Part shown: one piece after another, positions 1-11,600 of the stretch
Layout: each line of letters starts with the position of its first letter
Numbering within the stretch: the first letter of the stretch is position 1
DNA from: Takakia lepidozioides
Taxonomy: Eukaryota; Streptophyta; Takakiopsida; Takakiales; Takakiaceae
Assembly: GCA_030704615.1 (NCBI GenBank)
Contig: CM060732.1
Location: 79,691,171 to 79,755,170, forward strand
DNA length: 64,000 nt
Direction: 5' to 3'
The notes under the pieces: model-generated
Databases searched by the model: none
Told to the model about the DNA's origin: nothing
The model's input: only the letters and a program-made list of their open reading frames with translations
Made by a program: the position numbers and the translations under genes

Positions 1-639
1 GCCAGTGTTTGCTGGGACTCCTTTCCTGGGTAGTTGCTGCTGAGAAGCTCTGAAAACAAATGTACATGCTTTTTTGTACCAAATGACTCACCATGCCAGC
101 AATATGTTTGAAGAACTCAAATCAATTTGAAATGTTTTGAGTAGCTTTTTGGCGACTGTCGGGCAATCATGTTTATCTGTTAGTGTTGTAGTTGCTACTT
201 TAACTGAATGCAAAGGGTCAATAAACAGCTTATTTAATTGGATTTACCTTATCTTCTAGACATCCGTTTGAGTGCCTTACAAAGCCCCATTTCCTCAGCT
301 ATTAGGGCAAGTATAACTGACAACCAGATAGTTAATGAAATTTACCTTTTGTCTCACTTAAACAACTCTGATGTTTGGAGATGTTTGGATATAAGTAACA
401 GAGTGATTTGCAGGATATGGCTGGCCATAAGTGTCTTGGAATGAAAGGACACAGCACAATTCATGTCTGTCGACCACAAACTTCTCCAGTCATTGTTAGA
501 CATTGTTCACTGCTCCTCCACCCATCACATGACTTTTTTCAACCTATCAACCATGTTGTGTAGGAATGGTCACCCTCTCAGAGCCAGTTTTGGCTTTTCA
601 CACATCAGGTTCATGTTGGGAATGTGTGGGTGGTTGCAG
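1..639. other. No gene recognised
   Basis: I see no convincing coding segment here. The short open frames lack splice or family support. The stretch ends in a pyrimidine-rich tract and AG acceptor at 638-639, so it is most simply the intron upstream of the first kinesin-like exon. Confidence 0.4.
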
Positions 640-3600
640 GGAAGAAATGAGAGCTGAGCTTCGGGATAGGATTCAAGCCTTTCTTTCGGATGAAGGAGAG
701 ATTGACAACATCCCCATTGAAAACTTCAAACAGGTACACAGAGGTAGAACACAATTTGGCTGCTTGCACGAAGACAGACGAGACAGAGAGAGAGTTGATG
801 GACAGGTTGACAGGTAAATGTTGAACATTGGTCCAGACATAGCACTGAGGGTCCAGTGCCTGCAGGATATTAAACCTCCCAGAGCTGGTTCTGGGGACTT
901 ACCCCACCGTGCTGGGAAAGTTAGCCTGAATCTTCCATAGAATTAAGGGCTGCATGGGCATTGTACCTTAATATAGATGTGGTATGTGTGACTGTGGTTG
1001 CATAACCAGTGGCGCTGGTAATGAATGGCCAGTATGTACTTGTCTTCTTGGAGAAATGTGATCATGTGGCTTTGATTACATTGTCAAGCAGTCATTAGGG
1101 ATCAGATTGAGAAAGAAAGAAAGAATATAAAAAGGAACAAACCTTAGTTTCACCATGGAAGGGCCATGGGACCAAGCAAAAGTGCAAGGGAGAACTAAAA
1201 TAACTCCAAAAGACCCCAAACATCACACGGAGAAAGACCACCTCACGCAGGTCGGCTGCCGAGCACTTCTATCCACAAAGCTGGAGGCCTTGTTTGTTTG
1301 AGACAAAAATAAAAAGAAACAGCTGAACACCTCTGCCTAGGATGAGGTGTGTCTGAAGAGGCAGCTGTATCTGCTCCTTGGTCAAAGTTGAACATATTGG
1401 TAGGACATGTGGAAGGTGTGACTGGAGGTAGTTCAGGTTAGGTTAAATTCCAGGTACGACAAAAGATACTATGCACTCCATTCACATGCAAAGCAGTCAT
1501 AGTTTGCAGTAGCATTATGCAGATCTCTCTGGCATTATCTCAGCTATATTTCGTGTTAAAGGGTAGCCAGTTTCCATATTCAAAGTATGTGGAAAACACC
1601 ACGAATGCTTTAGTTACAACTGAAAACTGACATGGTAGGATAGATGGAATGTGATGGTGGACATGTGTTCAGGTGAAGGAGTTATTCTGCCTTTTTAAGG
1701 AGGCTCAGCTCTCCCTTCGTGCTGAGGTACGTTTCTATACACAAACTAGTGGTCCCCATTAGAGAGCTCTGGAGCCAGTTGGATGCAAATAGTGTTGGAT
1801 AACTTTCATCCAGCTCAGTTGATGGAGACCTGCACCTCTATACCCCCTCATGCACACAAAGGTACACAAGGCACCGGGTGAAGGTGGGGAGTTAAGAATT
1901 AAGATATGCACACTGTGCACTGGGAAGGATGCAGCTGGAGAAGTTGCTGCAGGATTATGGAGGTGACCCAGAAACAAAGGAGAGAGGTCAGCTTGAAGGC
2001 TTTGGTGTTGGTGAGGATAAGGCTCAGGTATCTTTATGCTCTCTCCATCCGTTGCTGTGTTTGAATTTGGGGGAGAGAAGCAGCAGTTGCATGGTTACCA
2101 ATTTCACATTTCGGTTGGTTCAAACTTGATGTTTCCAAGGCCATGCCAGTTGATAATTCCTTCGTTGAAGGTTTTCTCTAAAGGCCTCTTTTTATAACAT
2201 TTCTTAAGACTGCGGTGAATCTTCCATCACCAAGAGTCACTGATATTCCCCGGGGGGTTTGAACTCCAAAGTGAGTCAATGACTGTATGGTAATTCAAGC
2301 ACTAATAACTGCATCTGGAACAAGAACAAATCTGTTATATTGCCGCAGGCCAATTCTCACACCACTGCTGGCCTAAACGTGCTTGTTTAGGCAGATGGTA
2401 ATTTGATGGTTTGAATGGGGTTGGCAGGACCTTCATGTGGGCACTGCCCCACCTGATGCGAGACCAGACAGTCCAGAGATGGCAGCTGGCTTGAACCCTC
2501 AGTTTAAGCAATGTAACCTATCCATGGTGGACTACAAGGAAAATGAGACACCCATCGGCTCATGGGAATGTGACAGCGAACTCAGAAACGAAGTACTCTT
2601 TCTGACCTAAAACAAAAGTAGCCTGGGGTGGAAACAGAAACTTTCATGGTATATTGTGGACCAGAAACTCAGGAAAATGGTACATGAACAAATCATGCAT
2701 GGGTGTGTGGTGGCTCCTGCTTTAGAAGCATAGGAAAAGCTATCAAATCTTGCCTTCCATTTTTCCTCATCCGTAATTTGCGGATGCAGGCATTTGTGGA
2801 GTTTAGGCACAGTACAGCAGAGGGGAAGGAGCGAGAGTCCATGCTTACAAGCAAGCACTCGGAACACGGGTATGAATTGCCACAAAGGTATGTGTTTGTG
2901 GGCCACCCTGTGCTCTTGAGAATCCAGCAGTTACAACAAAGCAGTCGCACACATGAATGACCAGATCAATATTGGAATCTAAACAGAGAGGAGAGAAGGT
3001 TCTAGTTAAATTATAGACCCTGGATGATAACAAGAAATGTCAATCTCAAACACATGCAACTGCGTAAAAAGTCATGGCTTGAACTGAACATCTTTCTCTG
3101 GGGTCACACGATGATCTCTGTCAAATCGCAAGCGCCCACTGATTGAATCAGGAAACTTGAATATAAAACGAAATGATGGGATGTGTAACGAGCTCTCTTA
3201 TTTGTATTTATGCAAGAGCAGACAGTTATTGACAAATGTTTTGGTGCTAGTGGTGTCGATAGCAGTAAGAAGCGATGTGCTCGTGACATTTGTGCCTGTG
3301 TCAATGAAGCAAAGCAAGAAATCCAGGAGATCAAGGTAAGCAGTACAAACCGAAACCTGAGCACTAATCTCTCCCTAATCCTGATAGCTCAACTTGGAGG
3401 AAGTGGCTAGCTTTGCGGACTGAGTTATGTATCCAAATACTGTGATTACACCTTTGTATACTACGCAACTACTTCAACAGCCTCTGAAGGGTTTTCCTTA
3501 TTGAACTACTGCCAGTTGTCAAGAGCTTTGCAGCTTGCCTCAAATTTTCATTACTTCAACTCTGCTCATGACAGCTTAATCCGGCAACAACTGGGCTGTA

Positions 3601-4197
3601 AAATGAATTCTGATGCAAGGTGATAAAAGGATCTGAATGTTACAGGGTGCCGGGAGAATTTCAACACTTCAAAATATTGACTCTACACCTGATGTGCAGA
3701 AGTTGCTGGAGGAAGGGACGGCAGACAGGAATGGCAGGCCTGATAGTGCAGGCATGGATGAAATACTTGACAACAGCAAGATGCAGATCACAAACAGGTG
3801 CATTCTGGCTCTTTCAATGGAGGTGATTTCGATTTGTAGGTGTAATTCCCTTCCAGAAGGTTTTTTTGCTTTTTCCTGTGGCTGCAGAAAGCACTGTCAA
3901 ATGAAGAAAATTTCATTTATTGGAGCACCTTGGAAAGACTACAAATTTGATTGTGGCTGCAGGTTGTACTACCAGAAAAGCCTGAGCCTTCCTCTTTTTG
4001 TCTAGTTACGAGTCATCTCTATGTTCGATCTATGATCCTCAGCTCAAAGTAGAGAAGAGTAAGAGGTAGAGGAAATTAAGATTGGTGGGGTCAGTTGTGT
4101 GCATGGCCCCAGGTTCAAGGTGGTGAAGTCTGCATATCAAAAGGCCTTCAATGAGCTCAAGGACGTGAAAGGCAACCTTGAGACTCTCCAACAAGAG
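640..4197 (+). CDS. Kinesin-9-like (KIF9/KIF6 type) C-terminal exons, partial
   Basis: Six candidate exons with AG/GT borders lie at about 640-733, 1935-2027, 2790-2887, 3217-3335, 3646-3797 and 4113-4197. In order they encode RDRIQAFLSDEGEID, a segment ending GFGVGEDKAQ, AFVEFRHSTAEGKE, a Cys/Lys-rich piece ending NEAKQEIQEIK, an acidic piece, and a coiled-coil piece (VVKSAYQKAFNELKDVKG). From memory this order matches the post-motor region of kinesin-9: the linker around the GFGVG motif, an AFEEF segment, then a helical repeat. Kinesin-9 motors act in cilia and flagella. The motor domain lies outside the window. The phases of the last two exons agree (both use a split Arg codon), but the 2790-2887 and 3217-3335 exons do not join cleanly in frame, and no C-terminal end is seen. 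It may therefore be a missed-exon model or a decaying gene. Confidence 0.5.
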
Positions 4198-6120
4198 GTG
4201 ATAATCTAAAGTACCATCTTTTGGCATTGTTAACTGGCCCTTCAATGTGTCGTGTACGTCCTCCAAAAAGCATCTCTTATATTCCTCTTCTGACCAGATC
4301 CACATGTTCAAAGTTTAGTTCTGGTACTGTTAGAGGTTAAGTCCAATCTGCCAAGATGGTAAGGGTGTGTATACCTTGGCAGTTGGATACTCTGCAATAT
4401 ATTTGCTCATCCGCATCTTGGTCGACCTACAGAGGCCAACAACTTGATTTCAGGTAGACACACTGTCTTAGAGCTGGAAGGGTCTTAGAACAGCCACAGA
4501 GATACCATAACGCTAAAGAGGACTACCATATTAGGTGGTCACATCGACCTCAACGACAGAGCACGTGAGTCCAGGTCCTGCAGATTGGAAACTAGAAACG
4601 TCATAAATATTGCTGCATTTCTGACCGTCCTTTTTTATTTTGCACAAAGGTTGCCTTTTTTCACATGAAACAATCATGAGTGGTGGGAGTGGATTTTGCC
4701 TTCAAATAAAGATGATCCCAAGTTTTGATTCCAGTGATCCTATGGTACTACAGGGCCCAGGGACTACCATTAATTCCACCATGAGCCTTTCTGCAGAAGA
4801 ATTCTTGACTAAACGGCCTTAGTGTCTGTCTTCAAACTGTTGTTGCCTCTTCAGTTTGTGGTTGAGGACTTTTGAGGGTGGTTGCATGGCAGGTAAGGGA
4901 GTGCAAGCAGAAACTACTAGAGTCATTCTACAAATGGTTTGATACTGTCAGTATGTACAAAACCGGTGAAGACACGGATCGCTTAGCGACGGAGCGCTTC
5001 ATGGCATCAGTGTCTTGATTGTTCGAGCTAGGAGGCAGGTGATTTTGTCATTGTTCATTTTTTTATCTGGGCAAAAAACTTCTAGTCACTCACATCGTAG
5101 ATGACAACTAGGGTTCTTGTTGCCCAATTCTTACCCTGCTGACTCGGAAAGCCCTAGGTACCCATGGCTGTGCCTGTTGGCGTGGTGAATCCCCTTCATG
5201 TCACCTCCAACATGGCCCTGTATCGATTTGAACAGGTGCTCACTAAATGTCCTCATTGTAGCGCCCTTAGAGCAGCTATGATGAACTTTGGTTTGTTGTG
5301 CATCTCAGTCACTTGTCTGAAGCACATTGTCTCAAGTCTCAACCCTGCCCAGCACATAGTCAAACAACTTGATTGACAGCAACCCACTTCTTCCTCCCAT
5401 TTCCTGAGACGATTTCACTCTGAAATAACAGGTGATGATCCATGTCATGACCCCAGTTTCGATCTTGTGAATAGCAACTGTTATATTTGTAAAATTAATG
5501 ATTGAAAATACAACTTGTTCACCAAGTTATTATAACCCCCAGATATTGGCAGGAACCACCCATTACGTCTGCAATCAACTCTGCTATACATGGGTTGAAT
5601 TTTGATGGGTTGGCGTAGGCCTATTGATAACTCTTGTACTCATGCAACTGGCACGCAGTGATGTTCAGAGTTTGCAACATTGGTTTTCAATTGAAACAGA
5701 ATTGGGACGTGAATAAGTAGAAAGTTGGTGAAAATTTTCTCTCAAATCAGTGAAGAACTAGGATCCTTTTAGAGCACCAACACTAATTAATACCATTTGG
5801 CTTCAAAGCCCCCATCTTGCACATGTGTTAGGGCCTCCAGACCAGGGCTTGAAATTCTCTCTCAAACCGTGCATGTTCGTTTACATAGACCAAAACACCG
5901 CTCGAAGGTTCAAATGTCTTGTAGGCCATAATTCAAGTAGCCTCATAGGCAATGTACTCTCACAGTATCTGATGGAATTGCAGCTCTCTCCACACTGTCC
6001 CATGTTGCATTTGTCAAGGACTCCTAACACAAACAAACAGAGTGGTCCATGACACAAACCACCAGGGCTAGGGCCCCACGGTTCGGGACATCTCAACGTG
6101 ACAAAACAAAAAACAAACAA
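4198..6120. other. Non-coding, nothing clear
   Basis: No family-level coding signal is visible. The open frame at 5164-5376 has no recognisable domain or splice support. The last 130 bases (about 5990-6120) contain a partial copy of the A/C-tailed repeat described at 6838 (CCAGGGCT, then GGGACATCTCAACGTGAC, then a run of AAAC units). Confidence 0.4.
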
Positions 6121-7370
6121 ACTAACTAACTAACTGGCTTCCTTCATATTTTTAAGGGATACTAGGGTAGTCTGTGCCGTTGGCCCAAGTGTCAAGTGTC
6201 ATCTATGTCCAAGTGCAATTTCCAGTGTGTCTCCTATTTCGAGGCCCAAGTGCAACCTCTAGGGTAGCCTGTGCCTTCGGCCTATGTGTGAAGAATTGAA
6301 ATCTAAGACCAAGTGCAATTTCCTATGTATCCTAGTGCGTCTCCTATGTCGAGGCCCAAATGAGACCTCTAGGGTAGCCTGTGCCATTGGCCCAAGTGTG
6401 CCAAGTTTCATCTAAGCCCAAGTGCAATCTCCTATATATCTATTTGCGTCAAGCAATTAGCAAGTGCAATCCCAAAGCCTACTTTGCTATTTTTGCAATC
6501 TCCCCTGTCGAGGCTTCATATATTGATATATCCACTTTGCTATTTTTCGCAAATTTCCAGCGACCAAAAGTACTTGAAATTCCAAATCTCCCACGTGAAG
6601 GGCAAAAGTCCAAAGGCAATCCCCTATGTATCAAAGTACTTCTCCTATGTCGAGGCCCAAATGCAACCTCTAGGGTAGCATTTGCCGTTGGGCCAAGTGT
6701 CCAATGTCATCTAAGTAAGTTTTCTTCCATAGAGCCTACGACCAGTTGTGAACCGGAGACCTTTCCCTTGATATCTCTCCCGTCGAGGTTCCAAATCTCC
6801 CACGTGAAGGGCCAATCACTGCTCCAGGAAAACCCACTTTGCTATTTTTCTCGAATTTCCAGCGACCCAAAGTACTTAGAATTCCACATCTCCCACACCG
6901 CGGGTCCAAAAATCATGAGACCAAGCCGGTGCACCTCCTCATCGAGGGCTTTCCAACGGCACCAAGCCCCAGGGCTGGAGCCCGGCGGTTTAGGAGATCT
7001 CAACGACGCTACAAACAAACAAACAAAATCAAACAAAACAAACGTCTCGCTTCATATATTGACTAGGATAGCCTGTGTCGTTGGCCCAAGTGTCCAGTGT
7101 CATCTAAGTCCAAGTGTAAGATCTTCTATATATCCCAGTGCGTCTCCTATGTTGAGGCCCAAGTGCGACCTCTAGGGTAGCATGTGCCTTTGGCCCATGT
7201 ATGAAGAGTTGAAATCTAAGACCAAGTGCAATTTCCTATGTATCCCAATGCGTCTCCTATGTCGAGGCCCAAGTGCGACCTCTAGTGTAGCCTATGCCGT
7301 TGGCCCATGAGTGAAGAATTGAAATCTAACTCCATGTGCAATTTCCTACATATCCAAGTGCGTCTCAGTA
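6121..7370. repeat. Tandem repeat field (GCCCAAGTG / CTATGTCGAGG units)
   Basis: Degenerate units containing TTGGCCCAAGTGT, CATCTAAG, CAAGTGCAATTTCCTATG, GTGCGTCTCCTATGTCGAGG and GACCTCTAGGGTAGCCTGTGCC recur at about 6165, 6260, 6375, 6640, 7075, 7160 and 7275. The spacing is often 90-125 bp. The same unit family reappears at 35840-36130, just beyond the gypsy 3' LTR, so the retrotransposon sits inside this repeat field. The 264-codon open frame at 6381-7175 runs through these repeats and is not taken as a gene. Confidence 0.7.
6838..7047 (+). repeat. A/C-tailed SINE-like repeat, copy 1
   Basis: About 200 bp begins near TTTGCTATTTTTC, passes through TCTCCCACACCGCGGGTCC, CATGAGACCAAG and CCAGGGCTGG, and ends in a (CAAA)n-type tail. 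A second copy lies at 36219-36432 and a partial one at about 5990-6120. The shared body and the simple A/C-rich 3' tail resemble a SINE or other short non-LTR copy. No clear pol III A/B boxes were confirmed, so the class is uncertain. Confidence 0.4.
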
Positions 7371-7694
7371 TGTGGAGTGTGGAGCTCCAGATTCCATGGC
7401 GTTGCATATGCTCTCCTGTCAGTCCCTTGGATGAAAAGCATGGGGTTGTTGGACATTAATGATAACAGGGACTATCTTTGGTTATGTGATTGTCCTACGT
7501 TAACAGTCACGAGATAAGCCAATCTGGAAACTGAGCTGGCGGATGTGAGGTCTTGTAATCTGCATGTCCAATAAGAGTGTTGCATCTGGATCTCCAGATT
7601 AGCCTCTCCCGATTATTTAAATGAAGAGATCATCAGGCTTAGGCAGGATGTTTTTGGTGTACAAACTGGTGCAGTGGATGTGTGAAGGACGTTG

Positions 7695-7703
7695 GATGAA
7701 ACT
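7695..7703 (+). repeat. 9-bp target site duplication of MULE-I, left copy (GATGAAACT)
   Basis: GATGAAACT immediately precedes the left terminus and is repeated at 28216-28224 right after the other terminus. The same 9 bp occurs once, uninterrupted, at 35664-35672 in the 3' LTR. A 9-bp duplication is typical of Mutator-like elements. Confidence 0.9.
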
Positions 7704-7725
7704 GGGGGATGCTAGTCCGTGAGCG
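7704..7725 (+). repeat. MULE-I left terminal inverted repeat
   Basis: It begins with five G residues and contains ATGCTAG and CGTGAGCG. The reverse complement of 28194-28215 begins GAGGG, then AAGCTAG and CGTGAGCG, giving 18 identities over 22 positions. Confidence 0.85.
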
Positions 7726-8641
7726 GCTCACGTGAGCGGGGAGATGCGTGAGCGAGAAGATGCCAATCCGTGAGCGGAAAGATGCTCACGCCAGAGGGAG
7801 TAGGGGCCCACAACCGCAGACGGTGATAACCCAAGGGACCTATTCCCGTGGGAACGAGTGAAAATATAATGCGTACCTGGATTTGGAAATGGATGAACGT
7901 GGATGAATATGAATGTTGGTTGGATGTTACATTAATGATGGCTGAGTGTGGGGCGAATGATGGATGATGTATGCTGGAACACTGGATGAGCGACGGTGTG
8001 ACAAATTTGGAATGGAAGAATTTCGGTCAGTTGATGAATGGACTTATGTTTTGGATGCATGAACAATGTACGTGCATATGTGTAAGGACTGGAAGTATTG
8101 TGGACCCACAGAGAGTGTATGAATGGACTTGCAAGTGAAGATGAGAATTTTTTTGTCCAAAATATGTCTTATGTAGTCAAAGTTGGGGAGGGAGGCACGC
8201 AGTTGAAGCAAGAGAAGCAATCTTGTGACAATTGATTACCTAGATATTCCCCAACAGGTGGAACCAATCGGAAAATTTCTATGCACTGGAACTTGTGGTA
8301 CCTCCGGACTCCGATGCTCTAATGTCCATAAAGATCCTAGCCCTGATGTCCACCTTTTCTACATGATTTATGCAAAGTAGAGGGGGAGAGTGGCAAAGAG
8401 TAAACTCTCTAGCGGCGGCCTCAGCATAGCATGGCAACTGTAGGGGGGGAGGTGGGCTCGAGAAAAATTCCGGGTTAGCAAAGAAAGGGATGCTTCTCCT
8501 TGTTTTTGGTGTCCTGCAAAGATTCCCAAAGTTGCAAGACCTGTAAGCAGAAAGACAGGACCGCGGAAGGGAAATGCTTGTCAACAAAAATGAAGATCTG
8601 TATAATATAAAAACCGACACTTCATCCAAAACAAACCGGAC
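7726..8641. repeat. MULE-I left subterminal region
   Basis: About 80 bp next to the terminus carry repeated GTGAGCG or its complement CGCTCAC (for example CACGTGAGCGGGG and CCGTGAGCGGAAAG). Further in, 7885-8135 holds scattered GGATGAATG-like words. Such dense subterminal motifs are usual transposase-binding regions in plant DNA transposons; that role is inferred. The remainder to 8641 is the 3' flank of gene X and shows no other gene. Confidence 0.6.
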
Positions 8642-11600
8642 TTACATACACTCAAAGTCGGAGTCCACGTCGAGATCTTCATCTGGAAGATCTCGATCGT
8701 CGAAATTTGTTTCTTTGTGTGGGGCCGATGTTGAGCCGGAGGTGAGTTGTTGAATCTCGCATGAAAACAGCTCCGCATCCCCCTCCATGCCGAAGAAGTG
8801 TCTACTGGCGCTCTTGCAGGCATGGAATGTTGCACCTACAAACGTACATAACGAATGGTTAGAAAATCAAGAATAATTACAAATTTAAGATCCTAGATAC
8901 GATAGAGGAGGAGACTTGGCAGGGCACACCTGTTCCCAAACATAAATCCACCACCCGCCCCCCATGCCGGCTGCAAATCTCCACCAGAGTCTGCATGAAT
9001 GCTGGAGATTTCTCCCGAGCACCTCTCCAAGGGACACCATTCGTCCTTTTCATGGTCCACCCGGAGTCCACGTAATTGTATAGGACATCGTCCCCCACAG
9101 GCTCACAGGTGGGGTCGATGTGTGCTGCAAGGTCTCTCAACTGGAACTCCACAATACCGGCAGGGAGGGTGTCCTTTCGCATCCTCACCAAGCACAAAGC
9201 CTCGAACACCCGAGTCTGCATTCCCCCCCCAAAACAGTCAGTTTTCGAACATGCTCAACGAGCTCAACTGAATGAAAGCACAAGAAGAGGCAGGCCACAA
9301 TGCTGAACTCACCCTCTGTCCTGGGAACTCCCCCTTGGAAAGTGGAAGAGTGTTGATGCACGTCCATGTTTTGATGACCTTAAATCCGGAAGCCTTCATG
9401 TAACTGAAAAGGGTTATGCGCGCCAACATGTCTTTTGCTTGCAAAAGTAGAAGTGCTCCTGCATCAGACAAAAATTTGTTGCTGAAGGAAAAAACCCACT
9501 GCCAGAAAAGGGTATCTGACTTGTTCCACGATGGCGTTGTGTTCGATGGCAAGACATCCGACACAGGCAAACCATCTGGAATATCTAGCACCACCAGGTC
9601 TGTTGCGTACGCTTGCTGGCTTCCATTCACCCATTCAGGTCTTTTGGTGACCTATTTCACATAACAAAAATAATAGACCAGTTAGGAGCACAACTCAATT
9701 TTGAACATAGTGAAGAACACCCCAGGCAAAGTTTTGTGTGGTTACCTGTTTGAGGAAAGAAACCAGGATGTCCCAAGTCTTCGATTTCTCTCCTTTGAAA
9801 GTGGATTTCCTGGATTCCATCATTGCCAAGAAGCTCTCGTTAATCACCTCAAATTCATACTGACCCAAAACCCGAGAAGGGTGCTCTCTGGCCTCGTAAG
9901 GTTGTTCTTTAGTTTTCGGAGTTCTCCTGTCCTTGTGAGTTGGAGAGGGTAGACGCTCCGTGGTGTCCTGCACAGACTGTTCCTGCCCAGCCACAATCTT
10001 GCCCTTACCCTTCCCGTCACCTGCGCTCTTCCCTTTGCGTTTAGGAGTGCTAATTTTTTCCGGCTCCTTTGCTGCGAGGGATTGAATTATTCTCTCCTAA
10101 ATTTCCTTGTCATTGAGTGGTGCAAGAGCTGTTGCATTATCATTGAAGTTGCACATCACCACCTCCTCAAACGGTGTGTCCTGTTTCGGCAAGTCCAAGT
10201 ACCAGCCACAGTCTCTGAAGTGTGCCCTGCCCCAGTCCTTCGCGATTCCCGCAGTGTACATTGTTTTGTCCTTAGTGGGGTCCGCCCACATGAAAATGAA
10301 ATCCGGTTCATCACTGAGGTACTTGCCCGGAATGAGGACATGGTATATGTACGTGGAAATCAAACCCAAATGAGCAGTTTGGTGAAGGTAATTGTCAGTC
10401 AGACACAAAGAAGATGGAAAAATAAAGTACCTCGATCAACCTTGCGTTGACGCAAGGTTGTTCGAGGCATCCCAACGAATTGCGAAAACCAACAATGAAA
10501 ACACAAAATTGGTCTAGTACGAGCAACGAACAACCTTGCGTCAACGCAAGGCTGAACAATGCATTGAGGTATAACTTAAATGTACAGCTAAAATCAAGCC
10601 TCAAACAACCTTGCGTTAACGCAAGGTTGAAATGAGTCTGTAAAATGAATATTGAGAAGCAGAATTTGAAACGAAGAGACAGTGGAGAAGAAGATGATGA
10701 TCGAAATATGTACTACAACGTGCAGATAAATTTGAAAAAATGTTGTTCTGCAAGACCTACATCCAACCTTGCGTCAACGCAAGGTTGGAACATGTCTGGA
10801 GAAGTAGCACACAACAAACAGGAATTAGTACATGAAGTGGAGTATCATATGCCCGAACCAACCTTGCGTTGACGCAAGGCTAAATTGCGACTGGAAATTG
10901 AATGACTGACGATCATAATAGCCCTACCTTGTAAGTCCAAGTTCAGCCTTGTCAGAACATAAGGGGGATTTGAGGAAGCAAAACGCAAACACAAAGAAAC
11001 GTGATACTTGTACAAGACTCGCTTCATAGCTTGTTCGCTATTGTACTGATTCTTGAACTCATTCGACCTTGAAATGCCTTTGTCTCTTTCAAACTCCCTA
11101 TAGAAACAGTTGTTCCATATTGCACTTTTCCATCTCCGTATGTATTGATCTAGAGAGATTATGGGTGTCGTCATGGTGATTTTGTAGTCAGCCAACGACT
11201 CCCCCAGTGCTGCAATTGCACGCTTCTCCAGCTGTCCAAACAAGGCAATTGTGAGGCATCGGAGACAAGAAAACGGAATCATGGATTAATGCAGACTGCA
11301 AGAATGGGTTGTTTATCTCACCTGGCTCCAGAATGTAGCTTTGTGAAGCCACTGGTCGAAGGAGTGGTCGCTCACCACTTTTATCACATTGGTTTTGGGG
11401 TCTCTCTCTGTTCTTGGAGAGGACGTGTCCTTCACCAGAGGATCCGAGTTCCAAATCTCCAACCACCTGATTTTGGTTGCGGTGTCCACCATTGAAATGG
11501 AGAGGCGATGCAGCTTCTCTTGGGTCATTTCGGGCTTAGTTCCGTACTTGTCGTAGTGCACTTTGACTTGCTCCAGAAACTCTGAGCCGAGACCTGGATC

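Noticed and set aside
6381-7175. 264-codon open reading frame
   Set aside because: It runs through the tandem repeat field and the SINE-like copy, has no domain and reads low-complexity repeat units.
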